From assembly GCF_026914265.1 (NCBI RefSeq), contig NC_069135.1, positions 17,848,406 to 17,912,405 on the forward strand: DNA of 64,000 bases. The letters run 5' to 3'. The notes under the pieces were generated by a model. That model was not told where the DNA came from. It searched no databases and saw only the letters and a list, made by a program, of their open reading frames with translations. How positions within the stretch are numbered: position 1 is the stretch's first letter; each line of letters opens with the position of its first letter. The position numbers were made by a program, and so were the translations under genes. Below are positions 35,800 to 48,189 of the stretch, piece after piece. Source of the stretch: Mya arenaria. Its lineage: Eukaryota > Mollusca > Bivalvia > Myida > Myidae.

Positions 35800-36800
35800 C
35801 TGTGTTTTTGTACCAAAACAAAATCCCTAACAACGTAACAATTGATGAAGCTGAGATTTTGACGTCATTGACGTTGCATACCGTTTCATACACCGGTATT
35901 TCGAAGTCGTTTTGGATCAAAAACGGCATATTTTTTATAAATCTTTTCAAACGTGTCAGTTTGATGGTTTATTTAACGAAAAAAGGCGCAACGCGCTAAG
36001 TTTTATAAATCTACCCGAGGTCCGTTTTTATGTACGTCACTTTACTTATGTATATATAGCTGTTTATCAGTAAGTTATCTAGGGATATATTCCTCCAGAA
36101 ATATCAACGGATAAACGACTCGTTCGTACAAATCAATAACGACAGGAAAAATGCGATGCACATTGTACAATATATGCATAATTTACGAAGGAGTGTTAGA
36201 TAACCCCATTACATTCAACACCATCCAATAGCCTGAAATTTACCGTTCCTTGCTTAAAAGATAATCGTGTTATTGTTATTGCATTTGAGGATAATAATGC
36301 AACATGAAATATTTCATATTTAAACTGATGATGCCAGTTACACTCGCCCATTTTTTTAACAAGCAGCTCTTTTGGAATATGTACATATATACATATTGAA
36401 AGTAAGCAAGATACTTAACATGCAATACGTAATATTTTGTTTAGATTTTTTCAGTACGGAATACAAATCATAATTCACGAAGTTCATCACCATTTGATTT
36501 ATTGTATTCCCTATTTAAGCTGCTTCACCATGCTTCTACAATATCCTGCATGCACTCAATGTTAAAGTGATCTAATCAACGCTGACTCCAAGGTATCTAA
36601 GCAGAGCATCGATTTAGAAAACCCCTATTCATATCTGCTATCGGTACAACATCAAACGTATGCACATAGATGTGGTGTGCCAACAATAAAAGTAAATAGA
36701 TGATGCAGCTGTTCTGTAAGTACTTCAAGTTTATAGACTTTAAAAAAAAGCAAGGGCTATTTTTTGTAATGACCACATATTGTTCAAGACGAATGCCAAC
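35800..36800 (-). repeat. Right arm of large inverted repeat
   Basis: Inverted counterpart of 32085-32885, with the same block order read from the other strand. It is slightly longer because of insertions. The spacer between the arms is about 2.9 kb. Confidence 0.75.
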
Positions 36801-36979
36801 GTATTCGTCGTCTTAGTTTCAAATTTACATTGAACGACTTTGAAAAAACCCCACAAATTCCAACTTGCTCTACAATAATAAAAGAATTAGCGACATATCC
36901 GTAAACGGCAATATAACGGCAACACGAAAAAGCGAAATCGTGCGAGAAAATAATAGAAAAAAACAACAAAAGACAGCGA

Positions 36980-37240
36980 TTGGATGAGAAGAAGTCAGCT
37001 AACGATATCCAGATAATGCAAACTATGGCTGATATGTATGAGTGGGAGGTTTGTGCAGAAAGAGGAACAGTTAATGTTGAAAGGGCTGGAACGTTTTGGT
37101 ATGGATGTGATGGATGTAGTGCCTGGTTCCATTATAGGTGTTTAAGTGTGGAAGAGATGTTAAGTATGTCTGATAGCCAGAGAGATGGGTTTCATTGATT
37201 ATGTCACAAGTGTGGTACTATGAACGTTCTGGAGGAGTGA
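36980..37240 (+). pseudogene. PHD-finger fragment with in-frame stop
   Basis: The frame carries the second half of a PHD zinc finger: FWYGCDGCSAWFHYRCLS, then after about 20 residues CHKCG. This fits W-x2-CDxC-x2-WFHxxC-L...C-x2-C. A TGA at 37196-37198 interrupts the frame just before the last cysteine pair, where these proteins usually have Trp (TGG), so a single change would explain it. The first cysteine pair is degraded. Such fingers occur in chromatin proteins and also in ORF1 of some LINEs; in this debris-rich setting a transposon origin is more likely. Confidence 0.6.
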
Positions 37241-37911
37241 ATTAATCAGTAAAAATATAGTATATCTGCGAAGATGTTTTCATCTGTTGTTTCATGATCT
37301 ATTCATTTCTCGTAGTCAGTAGGTGATTGAATAAATGTTCTGGTGTCCCTATTCATTTATCTGCTAGTTTGAATACATTTCTGTTGTATTAAATTGGCTT
37401 TTTGGAATAGTTATGGGTGAAATAGACATGGTGATGATTTAAGACAATTTCTTTTTCTTTTTGGTTTTAGTTCTGCGACCTGATTCTCCCGCTACTCGTT
37501 TATACATTGACCTTAATGCATCTTACGTTGATATTCAAAATTTGACTCTGGTTCACAAATTCAACGTTCAGTGTATCATGCGTAACGGTTCTAACGCCAT
37601 TGATGATGGTTTTAATTATATGCTATGTATTTTTCAAAGCAAACTTTGTTACAACGTCCTTCACAAATGATGCATTATTAATAAATACTAATATTAAATA
37701 AACGCAGCAACCTTATACATGTATTTAAATGCCATTGAACGAGTTTTTGATAATTTTATAAAACAAAGTGAGTACATGCGAAATATAATTTTTATACCAA
37801 TAAAAATGCCGCTAAATACTTTGGTACGAAGTGTTCATCCTTAAGTTTCTTAATGTGTCGTTTTCCTATAGAAGCTATATTATTTCACTATGATTTTGTT
37901 TTGTTTTGCAG
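37241..37911. other. Upstream region of USP gene 2
   Basis: No certain coding exon is seen. A 69-codon frame at 37461-37670 follows an AG but has no recognisable domain. From about 37665 the sequence aligns with the USP 1 upstream flank (shared AAATAAACGCA and TTGAACGAGTTT). Confidence 0.45.
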
Positions 37912-38057
37912 AGAGTTTCGCAACCTGAAAGAACTGACACTCAATATCACGAAACAGACAGGATCAAGAATCGTTTCATTGGAAAATATCAAATTAACTG
38001 GAGCTAGTAGTGTTTTCGAGGTGCTTGGTGTGAGAACGGATATTTTACTTAGGAAAT
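37912..38057 (+). promoter_or_regulatory. Conserved 5' untranslated part of USP gene 2 first coding exon
   Basis: Counterpart of 1362-1504, conserved at roughly three quarters or more of positions and preceded by the acceptor-like TTTTGTTTTGCAG. An upstream non-coding exon is implied but not located. Confidence 0.5.
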
Positions 38058-41000
38058 ATGGCAGAACAGGAAATGGAAAGTAAAGATCATCAACGGAAGG
38101 TTGCCATAGGAATTGATGAGAGTGAACATTCAGAACGAGCCATTCAGTGTAAGTGATCACTGTTTCTAAATTTATGTCAAAAACGTGCAATCGTGTCTGT
38201 CGAAAGTCTGTGTTTGGTCGTTTCAGAAAAATGTTACAAGTTTCATTGTTATTATTCAGCAGTTAACTGTTTTCGCTGTGTACAAGCTATACAATCTTTA
38301 AATGTTGTTTGGGTCCTTAATATGTGCACATTAACACGGATTATATATTTTGGACTACTTTTTGTCTCTGTAGGTTTTATTGAATAATTGTTAACATTTA
38401 TAAATAATATTTTAAAGCCATGCCGTTTTTCTGCATTACACAATAATTGTTTAAAGTGGCACTCGTATTTAAAATCAATACATACACATGTATAACAAAC
38501 ATACATTTTCAGTGATTAACCTTTTACTTTCTACTAAATAAAGCATTGATGAAAAATATCAATTACTGATAACAAGATTGTTACTGTGTTTTTAATAGAT
38601 GAAAACGCACACATATTAAGATAAATAATACAACTTATATTCATCCATTTATCAGATTATAGTTTGATTATTTGTAAATGACTTTTAAAATTATAGTCAA
38701 AGGTATAAATGTATGGCTGTGATCCATCTGGAGAAATATATTTGAAGTCATGAATGAAAATAATAACATACACATACTCGTTATGTTTAAATTGTAAAAT
38801 TATAACAAAGCATTGTGCTAACATCTATTCCATGTTAACGTCTTATGGATTTAAAAATAAATATGGTTATTTCTGGTTTCTGAAGTTATATTCCCGGTGT
38901 TTCCTGTGGGAAAATTAATCAGACTTGAATGCATCTGGAATCATTTGAGTTCCAACAAGCTCAATAAACCAGATCCAGAACTAATATACGTAACACTCTT
39001 AATACTTTTAAACGGTCTTATGTCTGAAAATCAACCAATTAAACGTCATTTACATATATACGATACACATCGATAATAATCTCCGCATATTCACATGAAG
39101 GATGGCTTACTGCAGTCTATCGTGCTATTGAGTTTGGCTGAGTCATTCATGAGAAGTATTATTCCGGGGATTTGTATGTTCTTTCACATAGGGGCATGAT
39201 GACATTCTCGACAAAGGTTCTAGCATGTTCACATTAGGCATAATAAAGTATTCCCAATCTTTATGAACACATATCCGTACTGCTATTTGGCCGGAAGTGT
39301 ATATTGTATATAGGAAGAAGTATTTTTACCAAAAAAACTCTTTATTATAGTAAGCAAGATAACAAGTTGTCAGCCTGGTATTCTCTGTTTATTTGTCAGT
39401 TAATGTCTCAGAAAAAATAAACATATACTAATTTTACAGTTGAAATCAATCTTTGACCAATAGGATGACAGTGTTCTTAATATTCCAACGCTTAAGAGTG
39501 ATCCAAGTAGCGCAGACTTTCTCAATCCTGCTGATATTCTTCCATAAAGCTTTAAAATTCGTGCTGCCTATCAAAGCAAAACAATTTTTAATTTAAATGA
39601 TAACATTTACAATTTTATTCCTTCCAATCTAAACGTCATAGATTAGTAAATACATTCATTAATTGAAATGCTTTATCTTGTTCCTTGAATGTGGGTTTTG
39701 TGGGGAAAAGGGTACGTTATTTGCGGATCAGCCCTAACCGTGGGAATATTGAGCTTATTTACCCAGTTTAGAGTAGATGAATTTGTTTCCCTGAAAATGC
39801 CAATTCAAAATATCTTGTAACGTTCAGTTGTGATATTTTAAATAGTTGCCAAATCATGAATTTGATTAAAATATTTTCATTACACCTAAAATAGATTAAA
39901 CAAGATTTATACACGATTGTCTTTGTACTTCAAAATACACATTAACTGTACTGCTAAGAAAATGCTAATCAGATCTGAGTACAACACTTATGTACTCCGG
40001 AACTGTTTCTTGAATGAAATAGTAATACAATCTAATTAGACCCATTTTATATCAAGATGTTCCGGGAAACATATATGAACGACCTTTTATAGATTTTATT
40101 TGGGAACTTTAATTAATAATTCAGGGACAATTGATTGCATGGGGCTAGTATGCATACAAAAGTCAGTGAAACTATAATTAAGGACAAGAAAGGTTTATAT
40201 TTTAAATTATCAAAAACGAAATTCGATCTTGTTTAAGGGTTTTCACTACGTAAAAGTACATTATTGCCTAGTTTTCTTTTCTGTTAGCTACATGTAAGCA
40301 TAATAACAAAATATTGACTGCAGTTCCAAATCCGAACTTGAAACACGGGGATGCTAAGAAAGGTAGTTGTATAAACATAGTATTAACCAATGTGCTCTGG
40401 ATTGCTAATGTGCATATTACATCGATATACATGATTATACAACATCTGTTCTCGCATTCTGACATGGATTTTATGAATAACTATTGTCATTCAAGCTACT
40501 GAAGCCGAAGCTCTGCTTTGTTGCGCGGCAGCCAGCATTTATCAATAAAACTATTTCAATGTATATGTAATATGTCTTTTCTTGTATTTGAGTGTTTCTA
40601 CGCATTGAACCAAGCGTCTCTAAGCAATCATCATTCTCGTTGGCTGCTGGACCAAGAGTCTCTCTCTGAGAGTCTGCCTGGCGTTGAACCACGTATCTCT
40701 AAACAGGGCACCGTTAATGTTTGCTGACGGGCCACGTGTCTGTCATTGAGAGTCTGCCAGACACTGAACAGTGTTTCTCTAAGCAGGGTCATCGTTAGTG
40801 TTGGCTGCCGGGTCATGTGTCTCTCATTAAGAGTGTGTAAGAACCTTGAACAATGAATCTCTAAACATGGTCATCGCAATTTTTGGCTGCCGGGCCACAT
40901 GCTTACCATTGAGAGTCTGCCAGGCCTTGAACCACGTGTCTGTAAATAGGGTCATCGTAATTGTTTTCTGCCGGGAAATATGCCCTCATTGAGAATCCAT

Positions 41001-44000
41001 TAGGCATTGAACCTGTGTCATTTACCAAAGTCATCGTCATTGTTGGCTTCCGGACCACTTGTCTCTCACTGAGTGTGTGTTCGAACCGTGAAAGATTTAT
41101 CTCTAAACAGGGACATCGCTATCGTTGGCTTCCGGACCACTTGTCTCCCACTGAGTGTGTGTTCGAACCGTGAAAGATTTATCTCTAAACAGAGACATCG
41201 CTATCGTTGGCTGCCGGGCCACGTGTCTCTTATTCAGAGAGTATTTTAACCTTGAACAGTGATTTTCTTAACATGGTCTTTGTTATTGTTGGTATCCGGG
41301 CCACGTGTCTCTCATTGAGAGACTGCAAGGCATTTTACCACGTGTCTCTACACAGTTTCAGCTAAAGAGTTTGCTGTTGGGCCACGTGTATCTCATTGAG
41401 AGTCTGCTAGGCCTTCAACAACGTATTTTTAAACAGGGTTTCTGCTTTTGTTGGCTGCCAGACACGTTTCTCTCACTAAGACCCTGTCAGGAATTGGACC
41501 ACGTGTATATAAACACGGTCAACATTATTGCTGGCAGGCGGGCTCCGTGTCTCCCATTGTGAGACGGCAAGACATTTACCCACGTGTCTCTACACAGTTT
41601 CATCTAAAGAGTTTGCTGTTGGGCCAAGTGTGTCTCATTGAGAGTCTGCTAGGCCTTTAACAACGTTTTTTTTTAAACAGGGTTACTGCTATTGTTGGCG
41701 GCCAGACACGTTTCTCTCACTAAGAGTCTGTCAGGAATTGAACCACGTGTCTATAAACACGGTCAACGTTATTGCTGGCAGCCGGGCTCCGTGTCTCTCA
41801 TTGGGAGACGGCAAGGCATTTAACCACGTGTCTCTACACAGTTTCATCTTAAGAGTTTGCTGTTGGGCCACGTGTATCTCATTGAGTGTCTGCTAGGCCT
41901 TCAACAACGTATTTTTAAACAGGGTTACTGCTATTGTTGGCTGCCAGACACGTTTACCTCACTAAGAGTCTGCCAGGAATTGAACCACGTGTCTATAAAC
42001 ATGGTCAACGTTATTGCTTGCAGCCTAGCTCCGTGTCACTCACTGAGATTATGCGAGGCCTTTAACCACATTTCTCTTAACAGGGTCATCGTTCTTGTTG
42101 GCTGCCGGGCCGTGTGTCTCTCACTGAAAGTCTTCGAGGCCTTGAATCACGTGTCTCTAAACAGCGATCCTCCTTATTGTTGGCTATTGGGCAACGTGTA
42201 TCTCGTTGAGAGTCTGCCAGGTCTAAAAAAATCGTTTCTTTAACCAAGGTTACTGTGTCCGGTAATTTCCATAGACTTTTTCAATTCACGACTTCCAAAG
42301 TTACATTTGAAATCAGCGAACATGTCTTACACCGACAGCTAAATTGTATTATTTGAGTTGCTTGGTTCGGATTTTCCCAGTCATAATGTGTACATATAAT
42401 CAATGCACTGAAGGTACTGCTGGGAGGTGATTTGTTAAATGAATCTTACATTTTGACTCTCCCTTTTGATAGTATTATATTAATATTACGGGACCACTCT
42501 TATATACTTCTGAAATGGAAGTATCCGTTTGAACATTAAATATCTTCTATAAGTAATATCCTGCATCCCAAACGGGTGACTTGCCATATACAGCTCATTT
42601 GAGTAACATTGTATTGCTATATATTATTAAATGTTATTTCGGCGACAGTTTCCACCATATTAATTCAATCTGTATTTTGTACATATACAACAGCTTTAAA
42701 TATCAGCGGAACGCTGTAGGTTAAATTAGGGTAGATCTGTGCAATTGCATCCTAATTAACATAAAACTGCATACAATTTTATATTTACTTTGTATACCAT
42801 ATTCCATTTTGTAGCATATTGAGAGCCAATCATTCTCGTACACGACAGCGATGATGATATGCGTATAACGCGTACAATCTTAAGGGTAAGATTTATCATA
42901 ATCAAACTTCTGATTCATCAGACTGTAAAAGGGTCCTTTATAGTAGTTTTTCCATTACACGCATTTATACAATAAGTGATATCTTCACTATTCAGCTGGA
43001 CACAAAAAACAATTACTTATACAGTTATGACGTAAAAGTATGTACTTTAAGATGTGAAGCTAGTTAGCTTACAGCTTATGAATTTGATCCAACTCATACG
43101 GTTGCGTTTCGGATTATTGATAACAAGGAACGTGAAGTCGTATTCGAATCTCACTTTTATCAACTATACTTTATATGCATTTTAAAGAACCATCAGAGCG
43201 GGACGTTGCCAGTCAGTAAGTTATACAGAATATAGCCCGGACAAAGCGTTTTACAGCATACAGACATGCTAACTACACGGAACTCGATTCGCGGTTTTTG
43301 TTCGAACACATAACGTTTGGCGTAGTTTTGACAGTTGTTTCAATTTTGTTTACATTGCCGTGTACGGAAAGTGCTCACTGTCTAGAACAGGAAACACAAA
43401 ATGGATTCAACAACTCTGCGAATGTTATGCCCTTCCATCTTCCTCTGCATCATCTCGTAGATTAAAAAATTCAATATCTGTTTAATAGGGTTTAAACCCC
43501 CAATAAATTTCCACTGACCATAAAGGCGGTACCTAAAACTTCTTGATAAACACTGATTTTTTAGTATATATGCACTGTGTTGTTTGTGGAGTTTTGTGCT
43601 TTGTTCCATGTTTTTTGTTTGTGATTGATTGCTTTTGTGTTTTATGTATTTGGCGTTTATATTGTACCAATAACCGGGTTTTAAGTTTAAACTTTCTACT
43701 TTACTGTGCTTGATTTTGTAGTTTTTCATTTAAATATGCATAGCAATCATGTGAACCATTAATGAAAAGATAAAAACAAACACACATGAACACTTATAAT
43801 TGGTGAACAAATTACCAGGTGGGGTTTGTGATAATTTTGTTTTATCGTTAATAAACGTCATTGTTTAAATATCCTCAGTAGCCTAAACTGTATCTAAACA
43901 CTTGTTTAAAGGCATACTGAAGAAGGCCAAGCAAAGACTTACGTGAGAAACGCAACACACAAGGCAACAAACAGTACACAAATATCTAAACATAGACACT

Positions 44001-45682
44001 TTCGGAGATTTTGAGACAATAAGAGTATCCGTCTGTTGTTTACGTATATATAAATATTTAATTATCCAATAATTTGTCATGCATCATGCACACTTTGAGT
44101 CACAGACGATTGAATTTAACGGAGATATAAGTTATACATGTCACAATGGTTATATGATTATTACAGAAAACAACTTGTATCATGTCATCAACAGTGGCAG
44201 CAATTCGATCTACTTACATAAAACTTGCCATTATTTTCTGTCTAAACTATATCATTTTGTAAGAGGCTGTCTGAAAATAGGAACCTCGTCAAAATCATTG
44301 GTGCAGTTTTTGCTATTAAATTTATTATCGTCATCTTAGCACATCGATATTCTTGAGAAGGAAACATATTTTGGATAAAGTGGGACAGACCGAAATCGAA
44401 CATTGTTATTGATACATATGCTAAAACACTAGAAATATCTCAATGTGAAAGCGAATAAACACAAACTGAACTTTTAATTTACCTTTTGAAACATCGATAT
44501 GATCGCATTTTTGTGACAATTGCTTCTTAACCCCATTTTAAAGGCTTTTAACTGCTATTACATAATGTGCATTTTTTACCCGACACAATATACAAAAACA
44601 AAACAGCAAGCTAGCTGGAATTCATCAAGGAGCAACACTTGCATCCGTTGTAGTAAACTCTCTTTTATTTACAGATGTGATATGGACGGACTGGTATTAT
44701 TTTGCCGAGTCTGGATAAATATTTTGCCATTTACGCTTGCAACAGACTCGTTACTATGATGTTATTATGGTTTCCATGTTTGTTTCAGGGTTCTTTGACA
44801 ACGTGATGCGACCAGACGACTTTATCGTGTTGATACACACTCCTGAAATATATGATCTCACTATGGCCAGTAAGTGTTTAAACATAATGCAAGAGGTATG
44901 TTCATGAAAGTTGCAAAACTTAAACATAAAAAATCGTTGAAAATGTGTGTAAATTAGTATACATTCAATTCCACAACACCTTCATGAATGAATTTGGAAT
45001 TTGGATAATGTTTTAATTGTGGCGTTTTTATTGAAATTGAAAGGTGTTTCAAAAGTTTTAACTTGTTTGTTTTTGCATTCATGCCCTTAAAGAAAAAAAA
45101 ACTGATAACTTATTTCATACTATACCAAATGGTTTATAATACTTTCGAAGCTCCTTTTCTTCCAAGGTCCAACTGTTGTTGATCAGCTGCTGAAGGACGT
45201 TACAAAGAAAGTGAAAGCTCTAGAGAAAAAGTACAAAAACATTGTAGAGAAAAAAGGGGTAAGCCAGAACAAATATGACATGAAACTGACTATTTATAAA
45301 TCTAGTTGCGATACTGCGACACAAATTCATTTAAATGAAAGTAACAATGTTTGTCACTTTAACGAACAAACCTTGTAAGTAATTGTATTTTGCAACTATT
45401 TCATTTTTTGTTGATTTTCTTTTAAGTATTTAACAATGTCATCAAATTATACAGCTCGTATTTCCGTTGAAACAGCTGACGGGCAAATTCCGGACAGGTC
45501 AGGGGAAGCCAGGAGAGGTTGTCTGCAAAATCGCAGAGGAGGAAAAGTGCAAGCTCGTGGTTACCGGCACGCGTGGACTCGGCAAAGTCCGGAGAACATT
45601 CCTCGGCTCCGTTAGCGATTACATCATCCACCACTCGCACGTGCCCGTTCTAGTAGTCAGAAATTCAGCACTTCAACACTAG
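38058..45682 (+). CDS. Universal stress protein (USP family), copy 2, four coding exons
   Basis: Coding exons are 38058-38148, 44789-44869, 45167-45258 and 45476-45682, all with GT-AG junctions and matching phases, giving 156 residues. It starts MAEQEMESKDHQRKVAIGIDE. Exon 2 gives WFFDNVM...IVLIHTPE. Exon 4 carries GTRG-x9-GS and ends VVRNSALQH, two residues longer than copy 1. Exon sizes are identical to copy 1 except for this tail. Amino-acid differences are concentrated in exons 1-3; the first 60-odd residues of exon 4 are identical despite several silent changes. Intron 1 is 6.6 kb, lacks the Ty3 element of copy 1, and instead contains an 81-bp tandem array. The likely role is cytosolic nucleotide-binding stress protein, as for copy 1. 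Confidence 0.93.
38149..40597. other. USP 2 intron 1, proximal part
   Basis: No coding exon is supported. It is alignable in patches with USP 1 intron 1 (for example 39010-39250 with 2400-2640). Confidence 0.6.
40598..42255 (+). repeat. 81-bp tandem array with paired CACGTG sites
   Basis: About 20 units of 80-82 bp, each roughly TTGGCTGCCGGGCCACGTGT, then CTCATTGAGAGTCTGCCAGG, then TTGAACCACGTGTCTCTAAA, then CAGGGTCATCGTTATTG. Each unit contains two copies of the word CCACGTGTCTCT about 40 bp apart, so the unit itself looks like a diverged dimer. At least a dozen intact CACGTG hexamers remain. Homologous flanks in USP 1 (10100-10180) lack the array. Confidence 0.9.
42256..44788. other. USP 2 intron 1, distal part
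   Basis: No coding exon is supported. 43380-43440 and 44080-44410 align with the third-copy region and with USP 1 intron 1. A dispersed repeat occupies 43490-43735. Confidence 0.55.
43490..43735. repeat. Dispersed repeat copy (TATGCACTGTGTTGTTTGTG family)
   Basis: Similar to 25445-25595 but longer at its left side, where GGTTTAAACCCCCAATAAAT and CACTGACCATAAAGGCGG occur. These are words I associate with common bivalve repeats. Confidence 0.6.
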
Positions 45683-47516
45683 TGCCTTTAGTGTTTTTAT
45701 TCCTTGTAATTTCACTTGTGGACTGTTCATTGAAAACAGTCATCATCTGAAATATCGTTTAAAACATTTCTTATCTGTTATTTCTTTAAACATCGAGTCA
45801 AATGTGATGGAATGAAATTCATAACACAATACCGTTTTGGGCTTGACCGTTTATGTTAAATAGGACTGTAGTGGGTATGAACCATTGTAGTGGTTCATTG
45901 TTTTGATAATGTGCGATTGACCTGGCTTTTGTTGTGGGAACACGCAAAGTGGATTTAAATTAACCTTTCCATTCTGAAATGTTCGCGTCCTCATATCTCA
46001 TACATGTAGTTTGCGTATTTGCACACTTCAGTTGTTTTGTCCTAATATTATACCGTCTGAATCTTTTCGTTGTTAACATATCAGATTGTACTCATTTCTT
46101 CAATTCAATTCTAAGAACAATATTTTCGTGATTTACAGCACTGTACACTAAATGATTACACGTATGTTAGTTTAACTTTAGTAAATTCAGTTTTTTTTAT
46201 ATACAATTTCAAACAAAATTAATCTTTCGCCCTACAATTGTTAAAATTCAATTTTATTTGTCGGATATATTAGATTGTTGATTGTGAAAAATGTTTAAAA
46301 ATAATTTTGAAAGCATTTAGCATGAACCTAAATTCATCGCAAATGTAGGGTAAATTTGATTATGTTAAGGAACTAAAAGTTGTACCATGTTTGAACGTGT
46401 GTATTCGTTAGAACACTTATACTGCTCGCTACATATTGAACATTGACATTGTCCACGCTCCCGAGCTCGTGCATAATCTCATTATCGCCTTGTGAGTGCC
46501 GAAACTGTTTTTATGGTCATTAACGAATACAAGTGCGATGTAGCAGTAACTTATAATGTGTATCAATTTGCATGGATCTATATGTGTACATACAGACATC
46601 GACAAATTATAATAATGGGCTATTAAACATATATGAATAGGTTTTAGTTTTATTATTTATGTCATAAAAATATTCACTACAAATAACGTTTATTATTGGT
46701 CGAGGCTTAAGGAAGGGAGCCCGTGACATTTTACTATAGATTATGACTGATAACATGAAATATGAGTAGATATTTGCAGACATTTTTTAATTAAAAAGAT
46801 GTTTTGAAATAAAGCCTAAATGCAACAATGAAAAACTCGTGTCTACTAAATATACACAACATGTAAGGACCCCTATTAGTATGATTGAGAAAACTGCATT
46901 ATCGCTCACTAGACGTGTTCGTAGATATGTTTTAAAAACAAGTTAAAGGCCAATTTTGGTTATTCATAACGATTAAGTTAGTATGTATGTAATACAACGA
47001 CGGAAGCAGAACATATATCAATTCCTGATCATAAAATATAGTATTAAAGCATTCAAGTCTTCCACGCCCTCATAAACAAATGCTTCATAACACTGTATTG
47101 TATGATGAGGAATTGAACTGAGAGTTGGCGCAGCTTTGACGCGTGGCCCTTTCGCCCAAAACCGAAATATATTTAAGTATGATGTAGTTTAGTGGTTTAG
47201 GTGACCAGCCCCCATTAATATTTTGGCTTATTAATATCTGAAATAATGCATTTTGTTGTAGTTTTTTTAATTGATTATCTCCAATACTAACTTTATTTGT
47301 TCTTACTTGGTAAATGTCAGGGTGGATGCACGGACTCATGTACGAACTCCTCCCATAAACCCACTCATCCCATACATTTGCGATATACATGATGAACAAG
47401 TAATATAACATTGAAAGAGAACAAGGGAAAAGCAGTTCGTTTATATATGAAATATTTCACAATGTATATGTATGCCGCTTAAAATATGAAATATTGCAAA
47501 ACAGACGAGTAAAACG
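45683..47516. other. 3' flank of USP gene 2
   Basis: No coding exon is supported. It is duplicated with the USP 1 3' flank in patches (for example 45730-45960 with 16040-16320). Confidence 0.55.
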
Positions 47517-47565
47517 AAAATCAATCAGGAAAACGAATATCATTCAGAACGAGCATTTCAGTGTA
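47517..47565 (+). pseudogene. Relic exon 1 of a further universal stress protein copy
   Basis: CATTCAGAACGAGCATTTCA is nearly identical to the end of USP exon 1. It is preceded by an AATCAATCAGG stretch resembling the middle of that exon, with an internal deletion of about 20 bases and no start codon. The donor GTAAG has become GTAGG. Downstream, TCCGTCGAGAGTC parallels intron 1 of copy 2 (GTCTGTCGAAAGTC). It is a dead fragment. Confidence 0.7.
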
Positions 47566-48189
47566 GGATTGCATGGTTCTTTGAAATTTTGAAAATGTTC
47601 CGTCGAGAGTCTTTTATTTCCCATTTCCAGATAATGCAGCTGGTTTCATTAACAATACTTGCGTGGTTAACTTGATTTGCTATACACACAATGTAGCAAA
47701 TGAGTTTAGGAGGGATGTGTTTACATGGATAACAATAAACACGCCGTGTAAATATTCGTGTTCTAAATGGAACAGTGAAAGCATTTTCAACACTCCGTGT
47801 ATTTTTAGGCTGAATGCTTTAATTATATCAATGGCCATTTAAATGGCTTGAATTGACTATGCTTAATCATTTTTATACGTTACATTCGTACTTACTTTTG
47901 AAAAAGGAGTTAAGTTTTACAACTTTGTTCTATCCATTTATAAAGGTTTATAACGGTTCACTTGTTTGTGTGTACATGGCTCTTCATATCATATGAATTG
48001 TTCTCTCATTTAATATGTGGGTTAACTGTGTGTTTATATAATGCATATTTGGATTTCAAGTGAATTTATCAGTCCTTTGTTGTTCATTTTTTGGTTTGTA
48101 AAACCGTCTCATTCACCGACATAGTTTGATCTCTAAAACATTGTATACATATTGATATCATTGTCTTAATACTTCAACTTCATGTTCTC
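47566..48189. other. Duplicated USP 3' flank
   Basis: No coding exon is supported. 47940-48180 aligns with 16640-16940. Confidence 0.5.

Noticed and set aside
41857..42243. 128-codon frame within the 81-bp array
   Set aside because: It is a by-product of tandem units (81 is divisible by 3), with no protein similarity visible.
43382..43729. 115-codon minus-strand frame
   Set aside because: It lies over a dispersed non-coding repeat also present at 25445-25595. No domain was found.
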